A stretch of DNA of 64,000 bases from Heliorestis convoluta (GCF_009649955.1 NZ_CP045875.1:681059-745058); one strand, 5' to 3'. Positions 5,973 to 15,158 are shown, numbered from the stretch's first letter. Notes: generated by a model not told the origin, from the sequence alone. Translations and numbers: made by a program.

Positions 5973-6977
5973 TTACAGGGATCGCCCGATTTTTTCTGCC
6001 AGATCAAGAACGCGGCAAGAGTAACCCCATTCGTTATCGTACCAAGCTACGACTTTAATCATGTTATTGTCCGTTGACATGGTAGAAAGAGCATCTACAA
6101 TGGCAGAGCGTGGATCTGTTAAGAAATCCCGAGATACGAGTGGCTCATCGCAAACACCGAGAATTCCTTTCAGCTCTCCTTCTGCAGCAGCACGAAGAGC
6201 GGCGTTGACTTCCTCTTTGTCAACTTTGCGTTCTAAATCTACAACGAGATCCACAACGGAGACGTTCGGAACAGGCACACGCATGGAAAAGCCATTAAGT
6301 TTACCTTTTAGTTCTGGTAAGACAAGTGCGACTGCTTTGGCTGCACCTGTTGTGGTAGGTATAATAGACATACCTAGGGCTCTTGCTCTTCTTAAATCCT
6401 TGTGAGGATTGTCAAGAATCCATTGATCGTTTGTAAAAGCATGTACTGTTGTCATCAAACCTTGCTGAATGCCAAAGTTCTGATGCAGTACTTTGGCCAC
6501 AGGTGCCAAACAGTTGGTGGTGCATGAAGCATTCGAAATGATATGATGCTTGTCTGGATCGTAAATGGAATCATTGACACCCATGACAATAGTTGCATCT
6601 TCATTTTTTGCTGGTGCCGTAATCAATACTTTCTTCGCGCCGCCCTCTAAATGCTTGGCTGAGCCTTCGCGATTGTTGAATTTACCTGTTGACTCAATGA
6701 CAATATCTACACCTAATTCTGCCCAGGGCAATTGCGCAGGATCGCGATTTGATACGATTCGAACTTCTTTTCCATTTACGATTAAGCTATTCGAAGTTGT
6801 GCGAATGTCGGCTTTAAGTACTCCGTGTACAGAATCATAGGTTAGCAAATAAGCAACTGTCTCTGGATCAGATGTAACGTTGATAGCAACAATGTCAATA
6901 TCTTCTCTTTCCAGTGCCGCTCTAAAAACATTTCGACCAATGCGGCCAAAGCCATTAATACCTAGACGAGTGGACAA
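5973..6977 (-). CDS. gap: Type I glyceraldehyde-3-phosphate dehydrogenase
   Basis: 334 residues, standard length. It interconverts glyceraldehyde-3-phosphate and 1,3-bisphosphoglycerate in the cytoplasm. Rossmann motif NGFGRIGRNVFRA is at 8-20, catalytic Cys152 in SNASCTTN, and HAFTNDQ carries the active-site region near the substrate. The loop after strand 2 reads AINVTSDPET, so the Asp that normally contacts the NAD ribose (AIND in most NAD enzymes) is Val34; gluconeogenic GapB enzymes also lack this Asp. This points to NADPH use or dual cofactor use. The start is TTG, 8 nt behind AAGGAGG. The gene stands alone with its own promoter and terminator, not in a gap-pgk-tpi operon. Confidence 0.95.
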   Translation of the reverse strand: MSTRLGINGFGRIGRNVFRAALEREDIDIVAINVTSDPETVAYLLTYDSVHGVLKADIRTTSNSLIVNGKEVRIVSNRDPAQLPWAELGVDIVIESTGKFNNREGSAKHLEGGAKKVLITAPAKNEDATIVMGVNDSIYDPDKHHIISNASCTTNCLAPVAKVLHQNFGIQQGLMTTVHAFTNDQWILDNPHKDLRRARALGMSIIPTTTGAAKAVALVLPELKGKLNGFSMRVPVPNVSVVDLVVDLERKVDKEEVNAALRAAAEGELKGILGVCDEPLVSRDFLTDPRSAIVDALSTMSTDNNMIKVVAWYDNEWGYSCRVLDLAEKIGRSL

Positions 6978-7066
6978 AAGAAATGCCTCCTTGTACCCAA
7001 TTATGTGATACTTATTCTACTCAGTGAGGAAAAATCCTCCTGCATTATGAAATAAAATAAAGAATC

Positions 7067-7095
7067 AGTATGACATAATTGCTTGTATTTGTCAT
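7067..7095 (-). promoter_or_regulatory. Candidate gap promoter with overlapping inverted repeat
   Basis: On the minus strand ATGACA is followed after 17 nt by CATACT, a fair sigma-A promoter, about 90 nt before gap. The same bases form an inverted repeat ATGACA-N14-TGTCAT, which could be an operator. Confidence 0.4.
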
Positions 7096-7160
7096 CATAA
7101 TCACAAGAAGGCCTTCTTTCTCGTCCTTTTGAAAAAAGAGTCCTTTGTTATACATTTACC

Positions 7161-8648
7161 CTATCGTATGGCTCGCCCTGGTAGCCAAGAGAAAGAGTGA
7201 CGAGGTCTAGGAATATGCCTGTATCGTTGTACACCAATGGGTAAGTTCCAAGATCGACGCAAATCTACTTTCTCGTTATTACCGATACCATCTTGATACA
7301 TAAGCCAGACCATGTTGATTAAGATACGTGTTTCTTCTGTTCCATCTACTTCATATAGTTCTGTCAGGGATTCTTTAAAAACAGGTAAAAGCGCTTCTAC
7401 GTCACTGTTATAGAAAGCTTCTTGTACCTTTCGGTCGAGGAAGTCCCATCGTGATAAATTTCGATAGTTTTTTGCCACTAAGGAAGCCAGCGTCAATGCA
7501 ATTCGAGTGAGTTCCGGTGTTGAAATCCAGGAACCTGGTGTTCGATATTCAAAGCCATGAGACTTGGTGCGAAAATCACCAAGTGTTCCATAAAACTGCC
7601 GCCTCTGTTTGGCTCGATCTTGATTTTCTAAAAAAAGCAAAGGCAATGCTACATATTGATCGAGAGCTCGTAGCAGTTGATTATTCGCGTCAATGCCACC
7701 AAAATGGATATGCCCTCCTGTAGGATAACCGGGATAAGGTTCTGAACCAGCGACCCAAGCTATATTGGCATAGGGACAAAGCTTTATTGCTTCTCGCAAG
7801 GCCGCTCTGATCTTTTCTACAGCTTCGTTGGCAGACTGTGCTGGTTCTGGTCGCACTTCTGCTAAAGGCAAATCGTCAGAAGCACCAAAAGCCCTACGAC
7901 TATCACAGCCAACGACACCTTGGCGAGGAAAAAAGCGTGAAGCAGGGACCATGCGATGGCCTGGTTGTAAGGAAAGCATAAACTCTGGATCAGACCCAAT
8001 GGTGAGTTTGCTTTTTTGTTGCCACTTTTTCAACGACCCTACTATCTGATCGGCATAAGCTTGGGCTAGTTTTTTTTGTACTGTTGGAGCTGCATCGATA
8101 CCTAAGATTACCGGTCCATTGGAGCGGTTCATACCAATATGGACTTTACCAAAGTCCAAGCCGAGACAGTGCAGTGCTCTTGTTGCACTGGGAAGAAGTC
8201 GATCTTTTTCCCATTCTGTTAAATTACTCACCCATTGAAAGTTCTGTTGTGAACCTTTTTTGATATCTTTTAACTGGCTGCTAAGAACGATCCTTCTTTC
8301 TGTAGCGACTACCTTGGAGTCCCAGAGGTAGATTCGGTATTCTTTGGGCCATAACGTAATAGGCCACGCCGTTCCTTCTCCACCTAAAAAGGCTCGAAAA
8401 TGATTTTGATGAAGAATTGCTTCTACTTCATTGTATTGCTCTGGATGAATATGGCTGCTCTGGCTGTTATAACTTCTCAATGCCGATGAAGTTTCTATTT
8501 TCTCTTTTGGTTGCATCCAGTGAATTAGCCAATCCACGTAATGGGTCGGCTTATCTTTTCCAGAAGAAACTTTGATTCCTTTGGCTGAAAGTTTTCGAAT
8601 TAGATCGGATACACTTGTATATTGATCATAGCGTATATATATGTTCAT
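7161..8648 (-). CDS. PhiEco32-type COOH-NH2 amidoligase with ATP-grasp-like N-terminus
   Basis: 495 residues. The C-terminal half (from about residue 215) matches the phage phiEco32-like COOH-NH2 ligase type 2 domain: LTIGSDPEFML, LAEVRPEP, GGHIHFGG and FEYRTPGSWI, the glutamine-synthetase-like pattern with metal-binding Glu and His. The N-terminal half reads like a worn ATP-grasp C-lobe (EYRIYLWDSKVVATERR ... LGLDFGKVHIG ... GIDAAPTV). It probably forms amide or peptide bonds on a peptide or protein tail. It is the last gene of a four-gene operon with three YheC/YheD proteins and overlaps the preceding gene by 23 nt. The substrate is unknown; a spore-surface role is inferred from its partners and promoter. 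Confidence 0.75.
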   Translation of the reverse strand: MNIYIRYDQYTSVSDLIRKLSAKGIKVSSGKDKPTHYVDWLIHWMQPKEKIETSSALRSYNSQSSHIHPEQYNEVEAILHQNHFRAFLGGEGTAWPITLWPKEYRIYLWDSKVVATERRIVLSSQLKDIKKGSQQNFQWVSNLTEWEKDRLLPSATRALHCLGLDFGKVHIGMNRSNGPVILGIDAAPTVQKKLAQAYADQIVGSLKKWQQKSKLTIGSDPEFMLSLQPGHRMVPASRFFPRQGVVGCDSRRAFGASDDLPLAEVRPEPAQSANEAVEKIRAALREAIKLCPYANIAWVAGSEPYPGYPTGGHIHFGGIDANNQLLRALDQYVALPLLFLENQDRAKQRRQFYGTLGDFRTKSHGFEYRTPGSWISTPELTRIALTLASLVAKNYRNLSRWDFLDRKVQEAFYNSDVEALLPVFKESLTELYEVDGTEETRILINMVWLMYQDGIGNNEKVDLRRSWNLPIGVQRYRHIPRPRHSFSWLPGRAIR

Positions 8649-9738
8649 TTTCTTCCCTCCTTTGATCCTGTAGATGGCGAATATAAGCAGCTAATAGATC
8701 GTAGCTTCTTCGTTGAATCGCTCCCTCATCAAAAGAACCTGGCTTAGAGTTGATTTCTAGAATCCATAATTTTCCGCAATCTGCACAAGCTACATCTAAG
8801 GTAAGTAAGCCAAAAGGGCTTTTGTATTCTCTCTCTATGGTAGTAGCCGCTTCTTCAGCCAATTGAGCCAGCTCTTTTTTCTTGTCCTTCCAACCACGAT
8901 AGCCAAACTTTCTTACCATAATTTTCTCAGGCTTAACGATTTGCCCTCCATTGGGTCGATGGGTAACCACATGACCGGGTGCGGCCAATCGAATTCCCGC
9001 TCCTACATAGGCCCACTGTCCTTGTTCGTTTTTTTGTACCAGAACGCGCAAATCATAAGGTCTGTTTCGCCATTTGTCGAGATGGATACCTTGTTGGCTC
9101 AGATAGTCACGGCGCTGTAGCAATTTACTTAACCAATATAAAAGTTTATGATCTTGTTGAAAATAAAGCTTTTTCATCTTCATTCGTTGAATTCCTATGG
9201 CTTTCCAACCATAGCGGCATCCTTCTAGTCGAAAAATCCCTCTCCCTTGACAGCTTTCTAGAGGCTTTAGATAGACTGTAGGCCAATTCTTTAACGCTTC
9301 TATAACATCTTGCGGTGTTGGCTTGATGATTGTTTCTGGAATATGCTTTGCCAGCATACTTTCGGCAAGATGACAATGTATATCAGCCTTAGAAAGATAG
9401 CGAGGGTTGAAGTACATTTTCTTATTTTTTTGCAATCGTTCTAATGCTTTTTGAACGACTTCTGTCCCTTCTCTTCTTCGTCCCATGATACGATTGTAGT
9501 ATATAGGTGGTGATTTTACTTTTTTTGCTTTCCAGTTGCCCTTCTGATCGGCGTAGACAGGACACCAGCCTAGAACTGTATCACTTTTTTCCGCCTTTTG
9601 GATCGGTATGGCTACTGCGTCGATGCCCCGTCTTTTTAATGCTACGATAATATGGGCCAACATATAGGACCACCTGCCAAAGGGCTTGGTTGTTGAATTT
9701 CTACCCCAGGCTAAAATTCCTATATCTGGCGTATTCAA
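8626..9738 (-). CDS. YheC/YheD-family ATP-grasp protein 1 (spore-coat associated)
   Basis: 370 residues, usual family length. It has the N-terminal IGILAWG strand, YYNRIMGRR, the FNPRYLSKADIH segment, PTVYLKPLESCQGRGIF (ATP-grasp Lys and glycine loop), DLRVLVQK, and the metal-binding end LDVACADCGKLWILEINSKPG. YheC and YheD of Bacillus are endospore coat-associated proteins of unknown reaction; ATP-grasp enzymes join a carboxylate to an amine. The start is TTG, 8-9 nt behind AAAGGGG. It follows the next family member by 24 nt and overlaps the amidoligase gene. Confidence 0.88.
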   Translation of the reverse strand: MNTPDIGILAWGRNSTTKPFGRWSYMLAHIIVALKRRGIDAVAIPIQKAEKSDTVLGWCPVYADQKGNWKAKKVKSPPIYYNRIMGRRREGTEVVQKALERLQKNKKMYFNPRYLSKADIHCHLAESMLAKHIPETIIKPTPQDVIEALKNWPTVYLKPLESCQGRGIFRLEGCRYGWKAIGIQRMKMKKLYFQQDHKLLYWLSKLLQRRDYLSQQGIHLDKWRNRPYDLRVLVQKNEQGQWAYVGAGIRLAAPGHVVTHRPNGGQIVKPEKIMVRKFGYRGWKDKKKELAQLAEEAATTIEREYKSPFGLLTLDVACADCGKLWILEINSKPGSFDEGAIQRRSYDLLAAYIRHLQDQRREENEHIYTL

Positions 9739-9762
9739 CGTAATTATCCCCTTTCATGTTGC

Positions 9763-11067
9763 TTAAAAGCCATCTAAGAGTCGACCATAGAGAATGGGTC
9801 GTTGTAGTGATAGGCGTACTTGCTCTGGGTCACCTTCTTCAGTAGAAAGACGTTTTCTTGGCTTTGAATTGATTTCCAGAAGCCATATTTTACCACTTCT
9901 GTCGACCGCTAAGTCTAAGCCGAGTTCGCCAAAATTTTTTCCTGATTGTTCTTCTAAAATTTGAGGTAGTTTTAAGCCCCAACGTCTCATTTCTTTAATG
10001 ATAAATGAGCGTTTTCTTTTCCTTCCTACTGTCGATGCTGCCAGCGTATTGCGAATGCCCATGGCAGTTCCACCCTGGCTTAAGTTCGAAGTAAAGCGCC
10101 CCGGTGCAGCAATACGACCAAAAGCTTTGGTAAGCTGCCAGCTTGCTTTGCTATCTTTTTGTACTAGGAGACGAATGTCAAAGGGCGCTCCTTTTACTGT
10201 AGCAAGTCGCAAACCTTGTTGTACTACATAGGTTGTTTTGTCGAGTAGTTTTTTTACTTTTATTTCAATGGCTTCTTTCGAGAGGACGGGACCGAATTGA
10301 CTCTTATTGCGCCCTTGAAAGTAATAACCGCCTGTGGAGCGTACGCCGATGCGGTAGATACCAAAACCATGGGTTCCATGAATCGGCTTTAAATATACCA
10401 ATCGATATTTTTGTATGAGTGACCATATCTGACTCGGTTCTTGCAGTATTAATGTTTCGGGCAAGATAATTTGTGCTTCCTCGCTACCTGATAGATGCTC
10501 ATGGGTTTCCCATTTGTCAAGGTAACAGGGGTTGAATAAGGTGATTCCCATTTTTTCGAACTTTTCTTTGCCTTCTACGACATCAGGATGATTTTCCATA
10601 CTTCTTTTTAGAATGCGATTGTAGATTACTTTGGGCAAAGGAAATCTTTTTCTCACCCAGGTACCTGATTGCAATATCAGGCCATCTACAGTTTTTTCTT
10701 CCCAGGAGATATCTTGAACGGCAAATACAAGAGCTACAACGCCCAAGCGACGGGCTTGTCGCTGCGTCTCTTTTAAGTGCGCTGACCAAGAATATTGTCG
10801 CCCTTTTTTTCGATTGGCTAAGATACCGACTAAAGGTCCAAGAAGCAAAGCCTTTTCTCCTGTAGAATAGCGAACCTTATAAGGTACACTCGGGGGCCAG
10901 TGCAATTTTTGTAACAATTCTTTAGAAGCAACTGATGTTGATACTGTTTTCGATGTTAAATGAACTCTTGCAACGGCCTCCTTCGTACCAGCGCGAACAG
11001 GAACGAGAGCACCTTCATGAAATCCATATCGTAGAGCTTCACGCACTGATAAGGTAATCCTTTCCAT
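9763..11067 (-). CDS. YheC/YheD-family ATP-grasp protein 2
   Basis: 434 residues, the longest of the three because of an extra N-terminal domain of about 90 residues (MERITLSVREALRYG...), as in YheD. The shared core follows: PLVGILANRKKG, VIYNRILKR, FNPCYLDKWETHEHL, LVYLKPIHGTHGFGIYRI, DIRLLVQK and GLDLAVDRSGKIWLLEINSKP with the terminal Glu-x-Asn metal site. All ATP-grasp residues I can recognise are present. It lies 5 nt downstream of protein 3, so translation is probably coupled. Confidence 0.88.
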   Translation of the reverse strand: MERITLSVREALRYGFHEGALVPVRAGTKEAVARVHLTSKTVSTSVASKELLQKLHWPPSVPYKVRYSTGEKALLLGPLVGILANRKKGRQYSWSAHLKETQRQARRLGVVALVFAVQDISWEEKTVDGLILQSGTWVRKRFPLPKVIYNRILKRSMENHPDVVEGKEKFEKMGITLFNPCYLDKWETHEHLSGSEEAQIILPETLILQEPSQIWSLIQKYRLVYLKPIHGTHGFGIYRIGVRSTGGYYFQGRNKSQFGPVLSKEAIEIKVKKLLDKTTYVVQQGLRLATVKGAPFDIRLLVQKDSKASWQLTKAFGRIAAPGRFTSNLSQGGTAMGIRNTLAASTVGRKRKRSFIIKEMRRWGLKLPQILEEQSGKNFGELGLDLAVDRSGKIWLLEINSKPRKRLSTEEGDPEQVRLSLQRPILYGRLLDGF

Positions 11068-11072
11068 TCATT

Positions 11073-12155
11073 TCACCTGGCTTTTCTTTGAGATGCGAGG
11101 TACATGGCATACTCCAAGGGACGTCTTACAGCGTTTAACCTTTTTTCTTGATCACCTATTTTTTGAAAGATAATGCGTCCTGGTCTTGCATTGGCTTCTA
11201 AGAACCAAATCTTATTATCTTGATCTATGAGAAAGTCTAGGCCTAATTCCCCTAGAGTGGGATACTTCATTGTCAAATGGTCGGTAATTTTCAAGGCTAC
11301 TTTTTCCATTTCCTCTTCTGAAACAGTGATGCTTTTTTCTTCTTTTAGTTCCTCCATAGAGATGGCTTTAGCACCAGTATGAATATTACAAGTAATACCA
11401 TTGGCAGCGACTCTAGCTGCCATGCCCGTAATATTCCATTTTCCTGTACTATCTCTTTGCGCCAAAACACGAATATCGAAGATGCGATCCTTCCAACGTC
11501 CTGAATCAATGGCTTGCTGGATAACATATTTTTTAAGTTTGCTTGATCTTTTAAGAATTGCCATGGTTTTGTGAAGACTGGCCCAGTATCTTGCTCCTTT
11601 TTTTGCTTCTTCTATATAAAAACTTCCCTGTTTACTGTTATTGGTTATGCGAACAATACCCTCTCCTTTTGTACCGAGTACAGGCTTTAAATAGGCTGAT
11701 CCCCATCGAAGGAGCAGTCTTTTAAGTTCCTTGTCTTGCCCCGCAAAAAGATAGGTCTCTGGTAAGTGAGAGGCTATATCTGGATCATTTTGTAAAAGGC
11801 CATGGACAACATATTTATCTGCGACGACAGGATTAAAGAGCGCTACACCCACCTTGTTCAGATTTCGTCTACAATAAACCGCTTCTCTCCAACCCTTTCC
11901 AAGGTTGAAATACCGATCATATACAATATCAGGAAGGGGTATTTTTTTTCTCTTCCATTTCTTTTTTGATAGATTATAATGAAAACCTGTAACCATACGC
12001 TCTTTCCAGTGAACCTGATTGGGAGAAAAAACAAAAATAGAAAGGCCTAGCTTGGCGCCTTCTTCAGCCAATTGGCGGAAAAACAATCCATTGCCTTGAA
12101 AACCTTCTGGTTTGGAGATAGCGTGAACTAATATACCAAGGATGAAAATCTTCAC
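11073..12155 (-). CDS. YheC/YheD-family ATP-grasp protein 3, first gene of operon
   Basis: 360 residues with the family core: FILGILVHAISKP, IVYDRYFNLG, FNPVVADKYVVHGLL, AYLKPVLGTKGEGIVRI, DIRVLAQRD and ELGLDFLIDQDNKIWFLEANARPGR. The terminal site reads EANARPG rather than the EINSKPG of its two neighbours. The start is GTG at 12153-12155, but AAGGGG directly adjoins it, so initiation a few codons downstream is possible. A sigma-K-like promoter ends about 12 nt upstream of the GTG, so the operon is probably expressed in the mother cell late in sporulation. Confidence 0.87.
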   Translation of the reverse strand: MKIFILGILVHAISKPEGFQGNGLFFRQLAEEGAKLGLSIFVFSPNQVHWKERMVTGFHYNLSKKKWKRKKIPLPDIVYDRYFNLGKGWREAVYCRRNLNKVGVALFNPVVADKYVVHGLLQNDPDIASHLPETYLFAGQDKELKRLLLRWGSAYLKPVLGTKGEGIVRITNNSKQGSFYIEEAKKGARYWASLHKTMAILKRSSKLKKYVIQQAIDSGRWKDRIFDIRVLAQRDSTGKWNITGMAARVAANGITCNIHTGAKAISMEELKEEKSITVSEEEMEKVALKITDHLTMKYPTLGELGLDFLIDQDNKIWFLEANARPGRIIFQKIGDQEKRLNAVRRPLEYAMYLASQRKAR

Positions 12156-12173
12156 CCCCTTATTGGTCTAAGG

Positions 12174-12201
12174 TACTATATGATAGGGAGAATTAGAGGG
12201 T
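12174..12201 (-). promoter_or_regulatory. Sigma-K-like promoter of the ligase operon
   Basis: On the minus strand, AC (-35, 12200-12201) is followed after 17 nt by CATATAGTA (12174-12182), an exact match to the CATANNNTA -10 of Bacillus sigma-K. The short motif makes chance matches possible, but its position and the coat-associated genes fit. Confidence 0.5.
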
Positions 12202-12202
12202 G

Positions 12203-12236
12203 AAAAAAAGACTGCACTATGGTGCAGTCTTTTTTT
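12203..12236 (-). terminator. Terminator after the ion channel gene
   Basis: A perfect 15-bp stem (core GACTGCAC/GTGCAGTC, loop TATG) with seven A's and seven T's at its feet, 34-67 nt past the channel stop codon. Confidence 0.9.
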
Positions 12237-12269
12237 CCTTTTTGCCCCTTTACGAAGGCAATCTTTCTA

Positions 12270-13100
12270 TTATGTTTTTAGTTTTTTCTCTAGCTCTGTT
12301 TGAAGTTCTAGCATTTTTTGCTGCGTTGCTTTGATTTGATCTAATAAATGAGTTAGTTCAGACTCTGGTTCTTTCGTAATTGTAAGTTCTCTTTCTGTTT
12401 TAATCTCTTGTGCTGCTTTTGCATCTTGCAAATTGTTAAGGACAACAGCAATAAATAGATTAATGACCACAAAAGTTCCAATAATGACAAAAGAGACAAA
12501 GTATGTCCAAGCCCAGGGGCTCAGTTCCATGGCGACGTACATGACATCTGTCCAGTCTTCTAAAGTTATTACACGGAAAAGTGTTAACAAAGAAAGACCG
12601 AAGGAACCCCAAAGTTCTGGATCGTGTTGATGAAAGAGGTGGTATCCGAGAATTCCGTATATGTAGAAAAGAATTCCTGATAATACAAGAATATGTCCCA
12701 TGCTAGGAATGGATCGAATTAAAGTTGTTACAATTAACCGTAGCTCTGGAATGGTTGATACAAGACGTAAAATACGTAACAAGCGAACAAGACGGGCAAT
12801 CATAGCAAACTGGCCAGTCATTGGAATCAACGATAAGATTATAATCGAAAAGTCAAAAAGGTTCCATCCATTGCCAAAATAGCGATTCCATTGGGGCGCA
12901 ACGGCTGTTATTTTGATCAAAGCTTCGATAATGAAAAAGGCTAGGATGATTTTATGAATCCAGTAAAACCAGTTTTCAAAGTGAGATGTTAGAAAGCTTG
13001 ACGTTTCCAATCCAAGAACAAGGCTGTTGAGAAGAATTAAAGCTATAATGAAGTGGTCAAAGTAAGGCATGCCAACAATGCGCTGACAAAAGGCTTTCAT
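12270..13100 (-). CDS. Bacterial voltage-gated cation channel (NaChBac family), Ca-type filter
   Basis: 276 residues in one six-helix unit: S1 14-31, S2 44-65, S3 80-92, S4 98-114 with Arg103, 106, 109 and 112 at every third place, S5 135-153, pore helix, then S6 198-222 with the INLFIAVVLNN signature. Residues 245-276 form a C-terminal coiled coil, as in tetrameric NaChBac relatives. The filter is T179-L-E-D-W-T-D185. NavAb has TLESWSM, and the calcium-selective CavAb mutant has TLDDWSD, so both extra Asp residues of CavAb occur here naturally. Calcium selectivity is an inference. The gene has its own terminator. ATG follows GGGAG by about 9 nt. Confidence 0.9.
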   Translation of the reverse strand: MKAFCQRIVGMPYFDHFIIALILLNSLVLGLETSSFLTSHFENWFYWIHKIILAFFIIEALIKITAVAPQWNRYFGNGWNLFDFSIIILSLIPMTGQFAMIARLVRLLRILRLVSTIPELRLIVTTLIRSIPSMGHILVLSGILFYIYGILGYHLFHQHDPELWGSFGLSLLTLFRVITLEDWTDVMYVAMELSPWAWTYFVSFVIIGTFVVINLFIAVVLNNLQDAKAAQEIKTERELTITKEPESELTHLLDQIKATQQKMLELQTELEKKLKT

Positions 13101-13197
13101 CTTTCGGTCACTCCCTGGTAGTTTTTATGAATAGAGGTAAATAAAAACCGCCAAGGACTATACCATTGTTGTAGATACCATCATAGGTAAGGGAAGG

Positions 13198-13240
13198 CAC
13201 AAGAGGAGCCTTGCTTCGACTCCTCTCGTGTCTTTTTTTT
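13198..13240 (+). terminator. Hairpin with T run next to rnj stop
   Basis: CACAAGAGGAG and CTCCTCTCGTG pair (one mismatch) and eight T's follow on the plus strand. For the minus-strand RNase J transcript the U tract is poor, so efficiency there is doubtful. Confidence 0.5.
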
Positions 13241-13241
13241 G

Positions 13242-15020
13242 CTAGATTTCCATGATGATCGGTAATACTATCGGGCGGCGCTTCGTTTTCTGATAAAAAT
13301 ATTCGTTTAAAGTGTCTCTGATTAAGTTTTTCAATATAGACCACTCTGTTGTTTTTCCTGTTTTCTGGGTCAGGGCTTCACGAACACGGCTTTTTGCTTC
13401 ACCTAGCAGATCGCCTGCTTCTCTGACAAAAACAAAGCCCCGTGAAACAAGATCAGGTCCAGCTAAAATCGTACCATCTTCTTTGTTGATCGTAACAACG
13501 GCAATGACAACACCATCATGAGCCAGATGGTGACGATCACGAAGGACAATATTGCCTACATCGCCAACACCGATGCCATCGACCATAATACTGCCAGACT
13601 CAACCGTTCCAGTTATCATGGCTTTTTCCATGTTAAATTCTATGCGATCGCCAATATTACAACGGATGCATCGTTCTTCTGGAATACCCATGGTTTGTGC
13701 CAACTTGGCAAATGTAGCTTGATGTCGATATTCACCATGAAAAGGAATGACAAAGCGAGGTCGTAAGAAATTGAGCATAAGCTTGATTTCTTGTTGAGCA
13801 GCATGGCCTGACACGTGAACATTGGCTACTTCTTTGTAGACAACATCGGCGCCAATGCGGAATAAGTTGTCAATCGTTCTTGATACAAGCTTTTCATTGC
13901 CTGGAATCGGCGTGGCCGAGATGATAACGGTGTCACCTTCTCGAATGGAAATCTGGCGATGATTGTTTGTTGCCATTCTGGTTAAGGCTGCCATAGGTTC
14001 TCCTTGAGAACCTGTTGTAATAATAGTGACCTGATGATCGGGCAATCTATCAACTTCTTCTAACTCTATAAGCATACCTTTTGGTACATTCAAATAACCA
14101 AGTTGTTGCGAAACATCGACAACGGTCACCATACTACGACCAACAACGGCCACTTTGCGGTTAAATTCAGCAGCTGTGTTGATCACTTGTTGAATACGGT
14201 GCACGTTAGAAGCAAAAGTAGCAATTATGATGCGGCTATCTGTTTTGGCAAAGACGGAACGAAAGGTGTCACCAACAGTGCGTTCTGAGGGTGTATAGCC
14301 AGGACGCTCAACGTTCGTGGAGTCACAAATAAAGAGCATAACACCTTCATCACCATAACGAGCTAGCTTGTTAAACTCTAATACTTTGTCGTCTACCGGT
14401 GTCTGATCGAGCTTAAAATCGCCAGAATGAACAATCAATCCAGCGGGTGTTCGAATGGCCATGCCGATACCATCGGGAATGGAATGGTTTACGCGGAAAA
14501 ACTCCAACTGAAAAGGTCCTGCATTGACCACATCATCAGCTGTAATCTCATGTAATTGGGCTTCTCGTATTAAGCCATGCTCCGTTAGTTTATTCTTAAC
14601 CAGACCCAATGTCAGTCTAGTTCCATAGACAGGTACTTGAATTTGTTTCAACACAAAAGGCAATGCGCCGATATGATCTTCATGGCCATGGGTTAGAAAG
14701 ATACCACGGATCTTTTCAACATTTTGCACGAGATAGGTAATATCAGGAATTACAAGATCAATGCCAAGCAGTTCTTCTCCAGGAAATTTTACACCTGCAT
14801 CAATGACAATGATGTCATCACCATATTCAATGACGCTCATATTCTTGCCCACTTCTCCGACACCGCCTAAAGGGATGAAAGAAACGGTGGGCTTGCCATT
14901 GCCATTCATTCTTGGACGTGCCGGCGCCTTCGCTTTTCCTCGTCTAGGGCGATACCCTGTCTTTTTAGGTGGTCCTTGCGTCCCTTTCTGCGGTTGATTG
15001 GACTCTTGAGAGTTATTCAT
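13242..15020 (-). CDS. rnj: Ribonuclease J
   Basis: 592 residues. Metallo-beta-lactamase/beta-CASP nuclease that degrades and matures RNA by endo- and 5'-3' exonuclease action. The zinc motif is LTHGHEDHIGALPF; the beta-CASP part holds DSTNVERPG, GSQGEP, and VSGHAAQQE with the later metal His. A basic, Pro- and Lys-rich tail of about 45 residues precedes the enzyme core and may bind RNA. I chose ATG at 15018-15020 because AAAAGGAG lies 5-6 nt before it; a GTG 57 nt upstream is in frame but lacks a well-spaced site. It is a single-gene unit next to the ion channel. Confidence 0.95.
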   Translation of the reverse strand: MNNSQESNQPQKGTQGPPKKTGYRPRRGKAKAPARPRMNGNGKPTVSFIPLGGVGEVGKNMSVIEYGDDIIVIDAGVKFPGEELLGIDLVIPDITYLVQNVEKIRGIFLTHGHEDHIGALPFVLKQIQVPVYGTRLTLGLVKNKLTEHGLIREAQLHEITADDVVNAGPFQLEFFRVNHSIPDGIGMAIRTPAGLIVHSGDFKLDQTPVDDKVLEFNKLARYGDEGVMLFICDSTNVERPGYTPSERTVGDTFRSVFAKTDSRIIIATFASNVHRIQQVINTAAEFNRKVAVVGRSMVTVVDVSQQLGYLNVPKGMLIELEEVDRLPDHQVTIITTGSQGEPMAALTRMATNNHRQISIREGDTVIISATPIPGNEKLVSRTIDNLFRIGADVVYKEVANVHVSGHAAQQEIKLMLNFLRPRFVIPFHGEYRHQATFAKLAQTMGIPEERCIRCNIGDRIEFNMEKAMITGTVESGSIMVDGIGVGDVGNIVLRDRHHLAHDGVVIAVVTINKEDGTILAGPDLVSRGFVFVREAGDLLGEAKSRVREALTQKTGKTTEWSILKNLIRDTLNEYFYQKTKRRPIVLPIIMEI

Positions 15021-15158
15021 AGCTTCTCCTTTTAAAGAAACGAGATTGTTATATTCTTCTTCTATGCTTGTAAGCACCCTTGCTCTTTTTGCTTCATATC
15101 TTTATCTTGCCCAAAACAAGGATGCAATTTTTCTAAGTTTAGATGATTTATGAACCTT

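Noticed and set aside
7106-7121. AGAAGGCCTTCT palindrome after the ligase operon
   Set aside because: It has no loop and no T run, so it is not a credible terminator.
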